Source: Diatrype stigma | Taxonomy: Eukaryota > Ascomycota > Sordariomycetes > Xylariales > Diatrypaceae | Assembly (NCBI GenBank): GCA_022225965.2 | Contig: JAKJXP020000135.1 | Coordinates: forward strand, 1 to 64,000 | Length of the DNA stretch: 64,000 bases | Direction: 5' to 3' | Shown: positions 53,097 to 64,000 of the stretch, piece after piece | Layout of the letters: the number at the start of each line of letters is the position of its first letter | Position numbering within the stretch: position 1 is the first letter of the stretch | Notes under the pieces: generated by a model | Told to the model about the DNA's origin: nothing | The model's input: the letters and a program-made list of their open reading frames with translations, nothing else | The model's database searches: none | Translations under genes and position numbers: made by a program

Positions 53097-56000
53097 ATGT
53101 CACACCTCACGCTCCAATGTAGTTCAGAAAGCCTGTCAGAGTCCTCACAGCAGCAGCAGCAGCAGCGGCGGCAGCAGCAGCAACATCCGCAACATCGAAA
53201 CCTTCCACAGTCGCCCAGCCCTACCGAAGACAGCCCGACTATACCTGGCAGAGCTGTGGTGAATTTCCCCGATTCTCAGCCTCCACGGCCACTGCTGGTC
53301 TCTGCTGGTACAAGGCGAGTAAACACACACCCCTACATGTGACTTAGTCAAGCCACATACCAATCACTCTTTGTTCCCGGCCGCTTTGTGGTTTATACTG
53401 TACCGAATTCTACTGTTCTGCCAAGCGGGATCATTTCCTTCTGTCTTTGATCATACGTACCTGCATATGTGCTTGAACTTGGTGTCAACAGCTGGTCGGG
53501 CAGAGGGAGGAAGACCACATGTTTGTCATTCATCCATGAACTCCTCGCTTTCTAGTATCCTTATCTTTTTGCACAGACACATTCGCTGCTCGACTGCATC
53601 TAACTCAAATTCCTGCTTGCTAGATCGCAACAGAGAATCGCTCCTAGTCCGTTACAGACAAGTACCACTGTGTCTCCGCCGTCGAGTGTAAGCCTCCGCC
53701 GCGCCAACTTCTCTTTACCGACACACGGGGCGCCGCCAAGTCTCCCGGACAAGCCGCAGCCAAGTTCGCCCTCTACGGCCGATACCGTAAAGGAACCCCT
53801 AGCAGGACGAAGCTTCTTCCAGGAGGAGGACCCGTCTCCCACGCCTTCGCCCACATCAGATGATACTAGGTTCGTAGGTCTGGACAGTATGGATGGCATA
53901 AGACCGTACTACCCGGGCTTCAATCCTGCACCCCACGAAGCAGCATAGGACTGACCCGATTGCCTTGATATAGGTCGAAGGCGACATTCCACTCTACGAA
54001 TGAAAAGAACACTGTGCCCGATCGAATCGAATCTACGAGGCCTCCTGTAGGCTCTGGTGCCGGTTCAGCGGATATGGGGAGCCCTTCTATTTCATCCAAC
54101 CCGGGACTCGGGAAGGGTCCTGCTCGGACCTCGTCCATCGACTCAGCAATCTCGGCGATATCCTCGAATAGGGCATCACCGGAGACCGGAGCCGCCGAGA
54201 TTGCCAACTTGGTCAAGGCAGCTGGTACTCCGGAGGCTGTTATTCAGTATTTGTTAAAGGAGAAACACTCACAATCCCAACAAAATGCCCAATTATGGCG
54301 GCTCGTTGACAAGCAAAGAGCAATGATTTTAGGTCTAAATAAGGATCTCGAACGCGCGCTCAAAGACAAGGAAAAGTATAGGAAGAAGCTGAAAGAGGTC
54401 ATGGCTGTTCAAGAGTCTCATTCCAAAGACGATTCCGGGGAATCCACAGCACCCGCCGCCCTCCCACGCATTGGCATTGACATTTCTAAAGCACAAGCAC
54501 CAAATGGGCCACCATCCCCTTCCAATGCCGACTCGAACAGTGTTAGGCATTCGCCCATCGATGTGTCTCTCGCACCGTACCCCATTACGCCCCCGGCAGA
54601 CCAAATCACCAATGCACCTTCGGCCGTGGAGGATATGCTGGACCCTTCGCGCGCCATGCCCAGACCGTCCGAACATGCACTGGACCACTTTGACCATGAA
54701 GAAGAAGATCGAGCTACCGACGCAGCAAACAAAGGTTCTGATGTGTCGAATGATTTCGCGTTCAACCTCTCGCTGCCCCCCTCACGAAGTCTCCCAAGCG
54801 AGCCTCCGAGAGGCCCACCCCCTAATCCGCCGACAGCTCCTATAATGTCCGTCATCGAAGCGACGCCCATGATAGACCAAGGTAGCCCGAAGTTTCCTCC
54901 CCCTTCAGCGCCGCCGCCCCGAAAGCCACCGCCTACTCCTGTGCCGAAGAGGGCCGAGGCCAATTCCTCGCCGATCTTACCGGATGACGACGTCGATTCC
55001 GATTCCGATTACGACTCGTTGCTAGCAGTGGACGACGTGCCCGTGACGGAAAGACGGGGAAGAAGACAGACTCGGGAAGAGGATGATAGGATCCGGGAAA
55101 TCTTGGCACTGAAAGAGGCTGAGGCTCGTAGTTTATCCAAAAAGAGTAAAAAGAGCAGCCATAAAGGATCGCCTACGGCTCCCATGCCTGATGCCACCCG
55201 TGGCGAAAGACTGCCTGACCAAACGAGTATGGCAGGGCAGCAAGCCTTGGGACCAGCATCACTAGCTGGTATGTTGAGTGGCGATGAACTACAGCCAAGG
55301 ATGCTCACAGCCCCCTTGCTGAGTCCGGGCCTACCTGCAAGCCCACGGCCCGGCGCTTTCAGATCGCCCATGAATTCCCCTATGGTGTCTCCTCGAGGTG
55401 GCATGGGCATGGCCGTGCCAAGTGCACCACTCTCACCAAGAGCCCCAAGACAACCAATCCCGCTTCCACCCAACGCATCGCGCTCTGCACCCTCACCGGC
55501 TGAAACTACGAACACAAGCGGCTCAAAACCACAAGATGAAGCTGGCGCTGCACATACCAATATAGAAGAACCGCAAAGTCCGACGGGCCCTGGTAAAGTC
55601 TATAAAGGTTTCGTCACAGATGAGTATCCTGATCTACTACTTGCTCCGAACGCCATCCCTCACGTTCAGGTCAAGGTGGCTTCGTCCCGAATGAAACCCT
55701 CGAGGGCCAGTATGCTATCTTTGACACAATTAGAAGAGGACCCCGTTTTTACCTTGGCTGTCTTCTCACGATCCGAGCGTGTGGAGCTTTGGAGGGTGGA
55801 GAAAGATATCACTTCATTTGGGAAGCTTGATCAGCGCATGAAACAATGCCCGGCTTTCACAGCGAGAACGCCAGACCGTTCTTTATTCAGCGGTCACGCC
55901 CCCGCCAAGTTGGATGCACGCCGTCTTGTTTTGGACCAATACCTCGATGAACTTCTCGACACACAGCTCGATTTACCAAGTGCACTAGAACTCTGCAAAT

Positions 56001-58024
56001 ATCTATCGACTAACATCCTACCGCCGCACACTGACGATACCACTCCAACACCCGAAATGAACGCCCAAATCGGCTCCCAGACTAAGGGTCCGGGAGGAAG
56101 GATTTTGAAGAACGGCTATTTAACGAAGAGGGGCAAGAATTTCGGTGGATGGAAGGCTCGATTTTTCGTGTTGGACGGCCCTCAACTGAAATACTTCGAG
56201 ACGCCAGGCGGAGCGCACCTAGGAACGATCAAACTCCAAACTGCTCGTATTGGGAAGCAATCGCAGCAAAGCGACAACTCCCCCGTCCACACCAAGACTC
56301 AGGACGGTGACGAATTGGATAACGAATACCGCCACGCGTTTCTGATTCTCGAGCCGAAAAAGAAAGACTCCACCAGCCACGTCAAACATGTCTTATGTGC
56401 CGAAAGCGACCGAGAACGTGACCAATGGGTTGAAGCATTGCTCGGATGGATTAACTTCAAAGATGGCAATGAGGACGACTCTCCCACTAGTGCTACGGCT
56501 AGCAATGATCGGCCGGCACAGGCACCATCCGGAACCACCCCTCGTACCAACGCAAAGAAGAAGGGACCAAGTCAAGGCAGACCTCAAGAGCAACGAGCCA
56601 GAAACAATGACAATCTCATTGGAATGAGTTACGACTCGGCCAAGCAGGGCGACCTCCCCGAGGGTGCCCCGCAGCGCCGCGGGACGGGGTCTCCAGAGCT
56701 TAAAGACCGCGTGGGTGACAACACATACACCATCTCCGCACCAAGGGATCCTCAGGTTATCTCCGATACATCATCATGGGGCGGAAAGGCTGCCCTCGCA
56801 CCCCCAGGGCCGAGCATCGAAGAGAAGAAACAGAGGAAACGGAGTTTCTTTGGCTTCGGAACCAAGGCCCGGGCTTCGCCGGAAGAGCAAGATCCATCGT
56901 ATGGCGGAGGAGGCGGAGGTGGAGGAAGCGGCCAAGGCGTGCATATACGGCACGTTTTCGGCGCAATGCTAGGCGAAGCTGTCAAATACAACAGCCCTGT
57001 TGATGTTAGCGTTCCCCTCCCCGCCGTCGTGTACCGTTGCATTCAGTACTTGGATGAGAGAAATGCTATCTTCGAGGAGGGGATCTTCCGTCTCAGTGGC
57101 TCCAATATCGTGATCAAGCAACTTCGCGAAAGGTTCAACACAGAGGGCGATGTCAACCTACTCACAGACGAAACCTACTATGACATTCATGCGGTAGCCT
57201 CTCTTTTGAAGCTTTACCTCCGCGAGCTTCCAACAACTATCCTTACGAGGGAGCTGCACATGCAGTTCGTCACTGTTACAGAAATGACCAACAAGGCAGA
57301 AAAGCTCGCAGCTGTGGCAGAACTTGTGGAGCGGATGCCGCAGGCCAACGCGACTCTGCTGAAATACCTGCTCGCCTTCTTGATCAGGATCATTAATAAT
57401 GCAGACATGAACAAGATGACGGTGCGGAATGTGGGAATCGTCTTCTCTCCCACCCTTAACATACCAGCCCCTGTTTTCGCTTTGCTCTTACAGAATTATC
57501 AAGCTGTATTCGGCATTGAACCGGAGGAGTATGAGCTGCCATTGCCTGCTTCCGAGGCAGACGCGCGACAGCCAATCGAACCACAACCACGTCGCCCGTC
57601 CACTGCCGCCGGTACGGCAAGCTCTCCTCACCGCCGGGGACTGATGGAGCAGCAACGATCCACTCCCACGCCGCCTCCTGGCGGCCCACTTCCAAGTCGT
57701 CCAAACGGATACGATGCCCCTAGGAATCTACAGGGGAGCGCATCGCAGTCGTCTATGCGTCCCCCTTATGAGGGCGGTTTTGGAGCCCCTTATAATCAGA
57801 ACGCCATGCCAGCTGCATCGTCGAAACAGCAACAGCCAGCATACGATCGCCCACATTACGCTTATTCATATGAATCGGGCTCTGGCGATAATAACAACCT
57901 GTCAGCGCCCTCTGATGACGCTCAAAGCAGCAGGGCCAAAAGAAGAGGTAGTGCAATGTTCATGATGAACGACCTGAACACTCAAGGTTCGAAGAGCCAT
58001 CTCAGAGAAGAGGTTCGTATGTAA
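53097..58024 (+). CDS. Bem3-like Rho GTPase-activating protein with PX and PH domains
   Basis: Three exons (53097-53314, 53624-53869, 53974-58024) give about 1504 residues. A poly-Gln stretch and Ser/Pro-rich region open the protein. A coiled coil lies at about 246-297 (LVDKQRAMILGLNKDLERAL), then long Pro-rich segments. A PX domain at about 725-845 and a PH domain at about 862-980 (GGRILKNGYLTKRGKNFGGW) bind phosphoinositides. RhoGAP at about 1149-1343 has the arginine finger in EEGIFRLSG (about R1194) and VGIVFSPTLNIP. Bem3-type GAPs switch off Cdc42/Rho at growth sites and septa. Exon 3 is certain. The first two exons are inferred: intron 1 (53315-53623) needs a GC donor, AAG|GCGAGT, to keep frame; intron 2 (53870-53973) uses a weak GTTCGT donor, with GTACTA at about 53914 a phase-compatible alternative. 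Confidence 0.88.
53149..53192. repeat. CAG-rich repeat encoding poly-Gln
   Basis: CAGCAGCAG runs, interrupted by CGG codons, encode QQQQQQRRQQQQ in the N-terminal exon of the RhoGAP. Confidence 0.85.
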
Positions 58025-60134
58025 GCTGGCTTCCAGAGGCCGCACAGTGCCGAACGACATTACTATGTTTACGATATACCATATCTTGTTCATGTTTACA
58101 AGCAGTTATCACGCTATCACTCGGTGTTTTATGCCATATGCAATACCCATTGGTTATACTTTCTCTCTCAGACATATACCATCATGAGTCTTTCCCTCCC
58201 TTCTAATTCCGGCGTGCCAAAAGGACAAGTTGGCGTAATCAAGGCCAGCACCAAAGTTCCGACGCAGCCTAATTTTCTTGGGGGAAGAGAGAACAAGGAG
58301 ACGGACGACCTGTTGCTTGCTTGCTTGTTGGATGGTCAGCAAGAAACTGGTGCCCATTCTCTGGATATCCATCAGATGGGGCCGGATGAAGTCGGACAAA
58401 GTCGGAGTGCAATGGGGGTAGTTGTGGCGCTTCCGAAAGGCCTTTTGGGTACAATTGACATTCGATCGAGGTATCAGCGAGGCGTTTATGATGAGGCCGC
58501 GACTTTTGTGATGGACGCGGGGGTGTTGGCGGCTTTTTTCTAGTTTCTCTCAACCCCCTTTCTCGAATATCAATGTACATATGTATGAGAACAGTAGCAC
58601 TAGTTAGTTCCTTGGAAAAGTTCACTCAGCAGCTGTATTGGATTGATATATACCTATTTTAGTCCTTGGTCCTCACCGGTCAGCATTTCGAGATGGTGTC
58701 GTGATAACATGGTAGAGATGTGTGTGGTTGTGGGTGGGTGGATGGATGTAAATACTTAGTAGTCAGTCTACAGTAGCGGGCCTGCATTCTGACGTCCAAG
58801 CATATACCATGGTCAATTTACATCTCTTCTACATCTCTTCCACCGTGCTGCCGGATACCCGCCGACATAGGCCTAAGTAACTCCCGTATCGGGGAAAGGG
58901 GGGGCGGCGGCGGTCTCGTGAGGGAAGTGGTCTGATTCCATAGCGAGGACCGGTTGGGGACAGGCGTGGCTTACGGAGCCGCTTCTATGTGTACGCCTAC
59001 ATCTCTGTTCTGCTCTGCTCTGTCCGTCTGTGTTACCTGCTTACTGCAGCATGTATGCCTGTCCTTAAGTGACCTACCCTGTTCCCTACCTACCTATCTA
59101 CCTACATGCGAGGCGGAGGTGAACCCGGTGCCAGGTAACCTCGCATGTCTAACCTGAGGCGCAAGTGACATGACGTCGCGCAGACCTACATAACGTTAGG
59201 GTCAAATAGATTGTTTGTTTGCTGGCCAGTACAAAATAGAAGCTGGGGCGAGCGTGGGGGGATGATTAATGAAGATAATTGTTGACGACCAACGCAGCAA
59301 CCGGGCCCCCACCCCCTTTTCCTTTTCTTTTCCCCCCTCTCTCTCCCCGTTATTCATTTTGTCCGCTTCTTTTCTTTTCTTTTCTTTTGGGTTTGTACCG
59401 TTCCATACAGAGTCGTCACCCTGGCACCCTTACTTTTATGATTTAGGATGACGATCTATCTATCCCATCTCAGATAGCCGTCGACGACGCCTGAGGCACT
59501 GCTATGAAGGTGGTTCACTGAAGACTCCCGTCCAAGCAAGGTTGACCCCTACAAGGAAGGCAAAGCAGCGCAGATCTCATAGATTGCCGGAAACCGTCCC
59601 GGTATGCACCGTACCGGTGACATAGCAGGGCCAGCCATCTCTTGTGCATGCACGCTCCCAGGTACCTACCTACCTACAAACTTACCTACCCATGCCTTAC
59701 TTCCACGCGGAGCCCATGTGACAAGACAGACGGTTCGCAAGGTATGGGTAGGGTTAGCTTCCGTGACCTGCGTGAGTGCCTAATGCCCACACGGGCCGGG
59801 AACTACCTACATAAGGGACGGGGGCAGACCCTGTGGGTTATGCTCTCCCCTTTTTTCTCTGAGATCGCAAAACCCGGATGTGGTCAGAAAGGGAGAGAGG
59901 GAGCAGCTCGACTGCCTGACTACTTGACTACTTGTGTAGGTACTTACCTACCTACCCGAAGTCGTTCGCTCAACTGGTACCTCCAGGCTTCAGTCAGCCC
60001 TCAAACGTTCTTGCCGACGGACAGTATCAGATGACGGACAGTTCCTAAGTAATCAACAGGCAGGTAGTATCCGGTTGAAGAGTCCGAATCTGACAATGCC
60101 TTGTAAGGAACTCCAAGAGCTCATCGCCAATGAC

Positions 60135-60152
60135 CTACCTACATGTAGGTAG
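60135..60152. repeat. Perfect 18-bp palindrome
   Basis: CTACCTACATGTAGGTAG reads the same on both strands. Confidence 0.9.
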
Positions 60153-60178
60153 CACATTGAACATTGGACATTGATGCT

Positions 60179-60196
60179 TACCTACCTAGGTAGGTA
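60179..60196. repeat. Perfect 18-bp palindrome
   Basis: TACCTACCTAGGTAGGTA reads the same on both strands, 26 bases from the previous palindrome. Confidence 0.9.
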
Positions 60197-60286
60197 CCTA
60201 TACTTCGTACGTAGTATTTATGCCGGGCCGATTGCCTGAAGGTAGTAGCCGTGTAAGACGGGACTTTGAGAGGCAGATACTTAGGC

Positions 60287-60321
60287 AGGTAGCTACATAT
60301 GTACTACATATGTAGCTACCT
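60287..60321. repeat. Perfect 35-bp inverted repeat (17-bp arms, 1-base spacer)
   Basis: The left arm is AGGTAGCTACATATGTA, followed by C and its exact reverse complement. It lies about 1.6 kb upstream of the bZIP ATG. Confidence 0.92.
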
Positions 60322-61120
60322 AGTATGTATGTACTGCCAGTGACTGTAAGCACTTTAGCTAGCACAGCCGCTAACCAATGACTTTAAGACCTACATGTAG
60401 TTAAGACTTAGTTGAACTTTCTGGCCGTCTAAGGATGCAGGTGGCAACTCTGGGGAATATCATCAGACGATTATGGGCGAGCGATATGCACGAATATACA
60501 AATGCCAGGGAACCTGGAAACTCTGTTTCGTCCCATGCGCTCATGATATGGCGCTATTCTGACTACCTACCTAGGTATATAACAACTCACTGGCCGAGAG
60601 CCACTTGTTTGAATTTGGCACTTGCGACTCCGGATGGTGGCGCTTGGAGCATTGTGGAAAGCATGTCAACGGGTGAACTATAAGGAAGTCTATAACATCT
60701 AATTATAGCTGTACTTACCTATGTATATACCCTTACCTCAGTTAGTGTGTACTACATATGTACAATACAATACCTAGATCATTAGATCCTCTAAATCCAG
60801 GTAGTTAGTGTCCACTGTCAGCGGAATAGCTGCTGGCAGTTGGCAAATCCAGTAGGCAGAGCCTCAGATCCACCAGGTATACTCGTGATCCACTCTGGAT
60901 GGCAGCAACTAGGTAGACTATATCCTCATCTCGATTAGGTTGTGGGCCGCGTTTGGTTTCTCCTGATGGTTGCTGCTAGCTTTCAAGACAATCGCTGGCG
61001 GACGGCCTAGAGCATTCTTAAGGCATTCTTGAAACATGTTAGCTCGATGTAGGTATTAGGTGGTATAGGTGGTATTAGGTAGGATGTGGGACGCTAGCTG
61101 AGATGCTGAGACCTGGCACC

Positions 61121-61142
61121 TGGGTAGGTAGGTAGGTAGGTA
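61121..61142. repeat. (GGTA)n microsatellite
   Basis: Tandem GGTA units (GGGTAGGTAGGTAGGTAGG) form the longest pure run of the tetranucleotide that recurs throughout the window's intergenic DNA. Confidence 0.85.
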
Positions 61143-61488
61143 TGTAGGCCTGTATGTCGGTATGTAGGTATTCCCTAGCTGTGAACCTTGAACTTGTGAG
61201 TTGCGAGTTGTGAGTTCCAATGTGAGTTTGCCGGCTGAGGTTTCCCATGCGGGGGGTGTCCCTGCAGCCCTGCAGGGGCATTCGGTCCAATAGGAACCGC
61301 CCTTGCACTCGGACGCTCCTCCGAGTACGACGTCGAATCAGAAGCTTCTCACGTTGCTACCGCATATTCATTCGCAGGACAGATTGCCCCTCACCCGGAC
61401 TCGTCAAATCGTGCCTATCAACGAAGAGGGATAGAGGCCCAGGACGAGTAGGTCGTAAAAGTTTAACTGCGGTTCCGGGCGGCAGTTG

Positions 61489-61520
61489 CCCACTGCCTAC
61501 CCACTGCCTACCCACTGCCT
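61489..61520. repeat. 11-bp tandem repeat CCCACTGCCTA, three copies
   Basis: Contiguous units CCCACTGCCTA with the last ending CTGCCTG, about 410 bases upstream of the bZIP start codon. Confidence 0.85.
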
Positions 61521-61928
61521 GCCTGAGATCGCTTGTGTTCCCGGTGGTTGGCTATCTTCCGGGTGAGCCGTGGCACCCAGAGGCGAGCATACTTTGTCGC
61601 CGCCGCTGGCAAACTCCCCACCAACCGATTCCACGCTCCGGTATAGTTTCCCGAGCTATAACAACAACCCAGTCTTGAGGACCCGTTCTTGGAGCTACAC
61701 TGCTGGAGCCAGACTTGGTAGGGAGTCGGCATGCTGGCAGAACGCCTGATCAACAGAAACATCGTGCACCTTTGTGATCGCCCACCTGATTGTCATCGAC
61801 AAGGCGATTCTGTCTCTGTGTCTCTGTATCTGTATCTGTATCTGCATCCGTCTTTATTTCTGTCTCTCTCCCCCGCAAGGTTCGATCTTGGGCATAGCGA
61901 TCAAACAGAACCTCCACGACAGCCGAAA

Positions 61929-62912
61929 ATGGCAACCGCGGTCAATGATACGGGGCAATGGCGAATGCCATGGGATTTGCCGGCGACTGACATGTTCGAT
62001 ATGTTTCCCGACGGTGTCACTCCTTTCAACGAATCCATGGCCGTAGCGCCGGATGACTTCTGGGACTTGTCGGGGCCGGTAGTGGCTGAGGATGATGCGG
62101 CTACCATGCAGAAGACTCTCAGCGAAACATCCCAAGGATCAGGCAATGCAAGCTCTTCCCAGTAGATGATATGTTCCCAGCTCTGGAGCATTTGCTTATG
62201 CCTGTCAATAGTATTCTTGTGTCGGACGACAGCAGTCCGGCTCGCCCCTTTCCCATAGCATAGACGACCCCCAACAGGCAGAATACGACACAGCGCGCCT
62301 ACCTTTCAATGCCGAAGAAGCAAGCCCCCAGACGGAGTGGACGCCGGCGTCGACACGCAAACGGAGGAGTGCCACGCCGGACATGTCCCCCGGCACCAAC
62401 AGCCAAACGTCAAGCTCGTCCCGACCGACGAAGGCACGCAGAGATCGCGAACGCAACAGGGTGGTAAGTATAGCGTGGTTTTTCATCCAGACGGGAGCCA
62501 TTTCATTTCTCTTAAATATCTCCTGCGAGGCGATCTTGTTTGCATCATAGTCGCTAACTCCGCGTGAACGGGGACATGGAATGAAGGCTGCAGCCAAGTG
62601 CCGTCAGAAGGCAAAACAAAGCGTCTCCGAGCTCCAGAGCCGCGAGAGGGAGCTACTGCAGCAGAACCGGTTCCTCACGGCCCACGTGGGTAACTTGAGA
62701 GAGGAGGTGCTTAGCCTGAAGAATGAGATCCTTCGGCACAGCCAATGTGATAGCGATGTGCGTTGGCCTTATTTCCTTCTCCCCTCTTTTCGTCTGGCCT
62801 GACCGCGGCGCAACTCTTGGGCGAGAGAAAATATGAGGACATCGACAGCTGACTTCGATCCATCTAGGTGATCCAAACGTATATCAATAAAGCCGCCCGA
62901 GAAATACGGTGA
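61929..62912 (+). CDS. bZIP transcription factor (ATF/CREB-like)
   Basis: Four exons (61929-62161, 62259-62463, 62587-62757, 62868-62912) give 217 residues. The N-terminus is acidic and Trp/Phe/Met-rich (MPWDLPATDMFDMFPDG), a possible activation segment. The basic region is split by intron 2: ARRDRERNRV then AAAKCRQKAK, the fungal NxxAAxKCR signature. A leucine zipper follows (VSELQSRERELLQQNRFLTA; VGNLREEVLSLKNEIL). The last exon adds VIQTYINKAAREIR. The protein should bind DNA as a dimer in the nucleus; members respond to stress or nutrient signals. Intron 2 (GTAAGT) and intron 3 (GTGCGT, CTGAC branch) are firm. Intron 1 (62162-62258, donor GTAGAT, acceptor CCATAG) is the only phase-compatible solution I found and is less certain. 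Confidence 0.83.
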
Positions 62913-64000
62913 TCACGCGGTACTGCCAGCTTGCCTGCAATCGAGGCTAGCGGGCCAGATACCGTTTGTTAAGACACCTCCAAGCAGGACTTCAAAATGC
63001 CACGCCTGTTGTCACGTCTACCTACCTCTTATCCATCAGTAGAATGATGATGGAAGTGAAAGGGAGATACGCACGCGTATGCGGACCTACTCCCCCCTCT
63101 AATACCAACCCACACACCCCGGCGTTTTCCGCACCGGTGACGAATGAACGAAACCCCCCCTGTATATGAAACACGACCAAGTCCATGGTTCCTTGGTTTC
63201 TCGATCAAGGACCCTGGCAACCCTAATCAAGACGACACGGGCATATTAATCCCTCGAGAGTCGTTTCTTTTCACCACCCGACCGACCGCCCTGTCTTTCT
63301 GTCATCGATATCAGGACTGCCTGCGCACGGTGTCTGGGATACACCGCGATGGTGATAAGAGGGATTGAAACGAGAAGAGGGTGACGTTGTGAGATCGAAG
63401 ATTGGGATGATCATGAAATGAGATGAAATAATAGGCGGCCGCTGCGGTATCGTTTACTTCCTAATGTTTAGAACCACGGCTGTTGTAAGGGAAACCCCTC
63501 TAGAGACGGACGGCTTTTCGGATTCCGGAAGGAAAATGGGTGGGACGGTTATAATGGCGAGGAGTTCCTTGAGGAGCACGAGCTCATTTTGTAGGAGTCG
63601 GGCGCGTCAGACACCTTACTACACAAATAGCCATCGATCGTTTTCTCGGTTCCTGTGTCTCTGGTGACGGGAGAACAGGAAAGCAGGGGCGGCCCAGGGG
63701 CTGCTGCTCGATCTCGATTTGCTAGTTGGGATCGTAGAAAGTCCCTACCTGCGCTGCTAAAGGAAAGAAGGGAGGAAGAAAAGGAAAAAAGATAAGAAAA
63801 GAGGTATTTCCACTGGACACGCTGCTTGCTCTCGCTTGCTTGTATGCAGCCGATGCTGACCTCCGGGGCCCAGTGCACGAAGAGCCGTCGGTGGTACCCG
63901 TCCATGGAAGGCTGGACAGGTTCAGGCTCATTCAAATGGGAACTCGCCCAAGAACATCCACAATCACAAGCGCGCTACCATGACGGGTGTAAGGGTATGA
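62913..64000. other. Region downstream of the bZIP gene to the window end
   Basis: It holds the bZIP 3' flank. A 128-codon minus-strand frame (63549-63935) is Ser/Leu-rich from a purine-rich tract (about 63740-63805) and has no domain. No gene is called; one may start beyond the edge. Confidence 0.4.

Larger units (their letters stand above)
58025..61928. other. Long intergenic region between the RhoGAP and bZIP genes
   Basis: 3.9 kb. It begins with the RhoGAP 3' flank. A 139-codon frame at 58124-58543 has no domain and is doubtful. CT-rich runs occur near 59318-59390. From 59090 to 61170 the sequence is dense in TACC/GGTA words and palindromes. A CCCACTGCCTA tandem repeat is near 61489. No gene or RNA is confidently seen. 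It may serve as a long promoter for the bZIP gene. Confidence 0.4.

Noticed and set aside
58124..58543. 139-codon frame after the RhoGAP gene
   Set aside because: The first codons overlap likely 3' UTR, no domain is visible and the opposite strand is also open.

Overview
The window looks like nuclear DNA from a filamentous ascomycete (Pezizomycotina, perhaps Sordariomycetes; the class is a guess). The genes are GC-rich and well spaced. They carry mostly short introns with GTRNGT donors, CTAAC/CTGAC branch sites and YAG acceptors. The recognisable products are fungal: Dsc3, Mtr4, Ysh1, Taf4, Scd6/Lsm14, Bcd1, a Bem3-type RhoGAP, a fungal bZIP factor, tannase and small secreted cysteine-rich proteins. 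Exon-intron models were assembled by hand from splice signals, reading-phase continuity and family knowledge. No alignment or expression data were available.

Layout. 1-0.64 kb: an imperfect fold-back repeat with an 18-bp tandem array in its loop. 1.1-7.8 kb: DSC3 (+), MTR4 (-) and COX8 (+). 8.3-10.0 kb: a C2H2 zinc-finger/coiled-coil protein (-). 11.3-18.1 kb: YSH1 (-) and TAF4 (+), divergent. 19.5-25.6 kb: a secreted Cys-rich protein, a Nit2-like amidase and SCD6/LSM14, all (-). 26.7-30.9 kb: BCD1 (-) and a PLP-homeostasis (YggS/PROSC) protein (+), divergent. 32.6-34.6 kb: a GT8 glycosyltransferase (+). 36.5-40.0 kb: an unrecognised single-pass membrane protein and a secreted Cys-rich protein (-). 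41.7-45.3 kb: a BBE-type FAD oxidoreductase (+) convergent with a secreted tannase/feruloyl esterase (-). 45.4-53.1 kb: a gene-poor stretch with possible gene relics and an 819-bp AT-rich hAT-like non-autonomous transposon with 13-bp terminal inverted repeats and an 8-bp target duplication. 53.1-58.0 kb: BEM3-like RhoGAP (+). 58.0-61.9 kb: an intergenic region rich in TACC/GGTA palindromes. 61.9-62.9 kb: a bZIP factor (+).

Most genes are conserved housekeeping genes: 3'-end formation, TFIID, exosome helicase, snoRNP assembly, P-body RNA control, cytochrome oxidase, Golgi ubiquitin ligase and Rho signalling. They do not form a pathway. The accessory content is the secreted proteins, the tannase/oxidoreductase pair and the repeats. 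I found no clearly new multi-gene system. The best leads are the hAT-like element, the fold-back repeat, a stop-free in-frame intron in MTR4, two GC-AG introns with identical donors, a cluster of perfect palindromes, and an orphan membrane protein. No tRNA, rRNA or CRISPR feature was convincingly seen.
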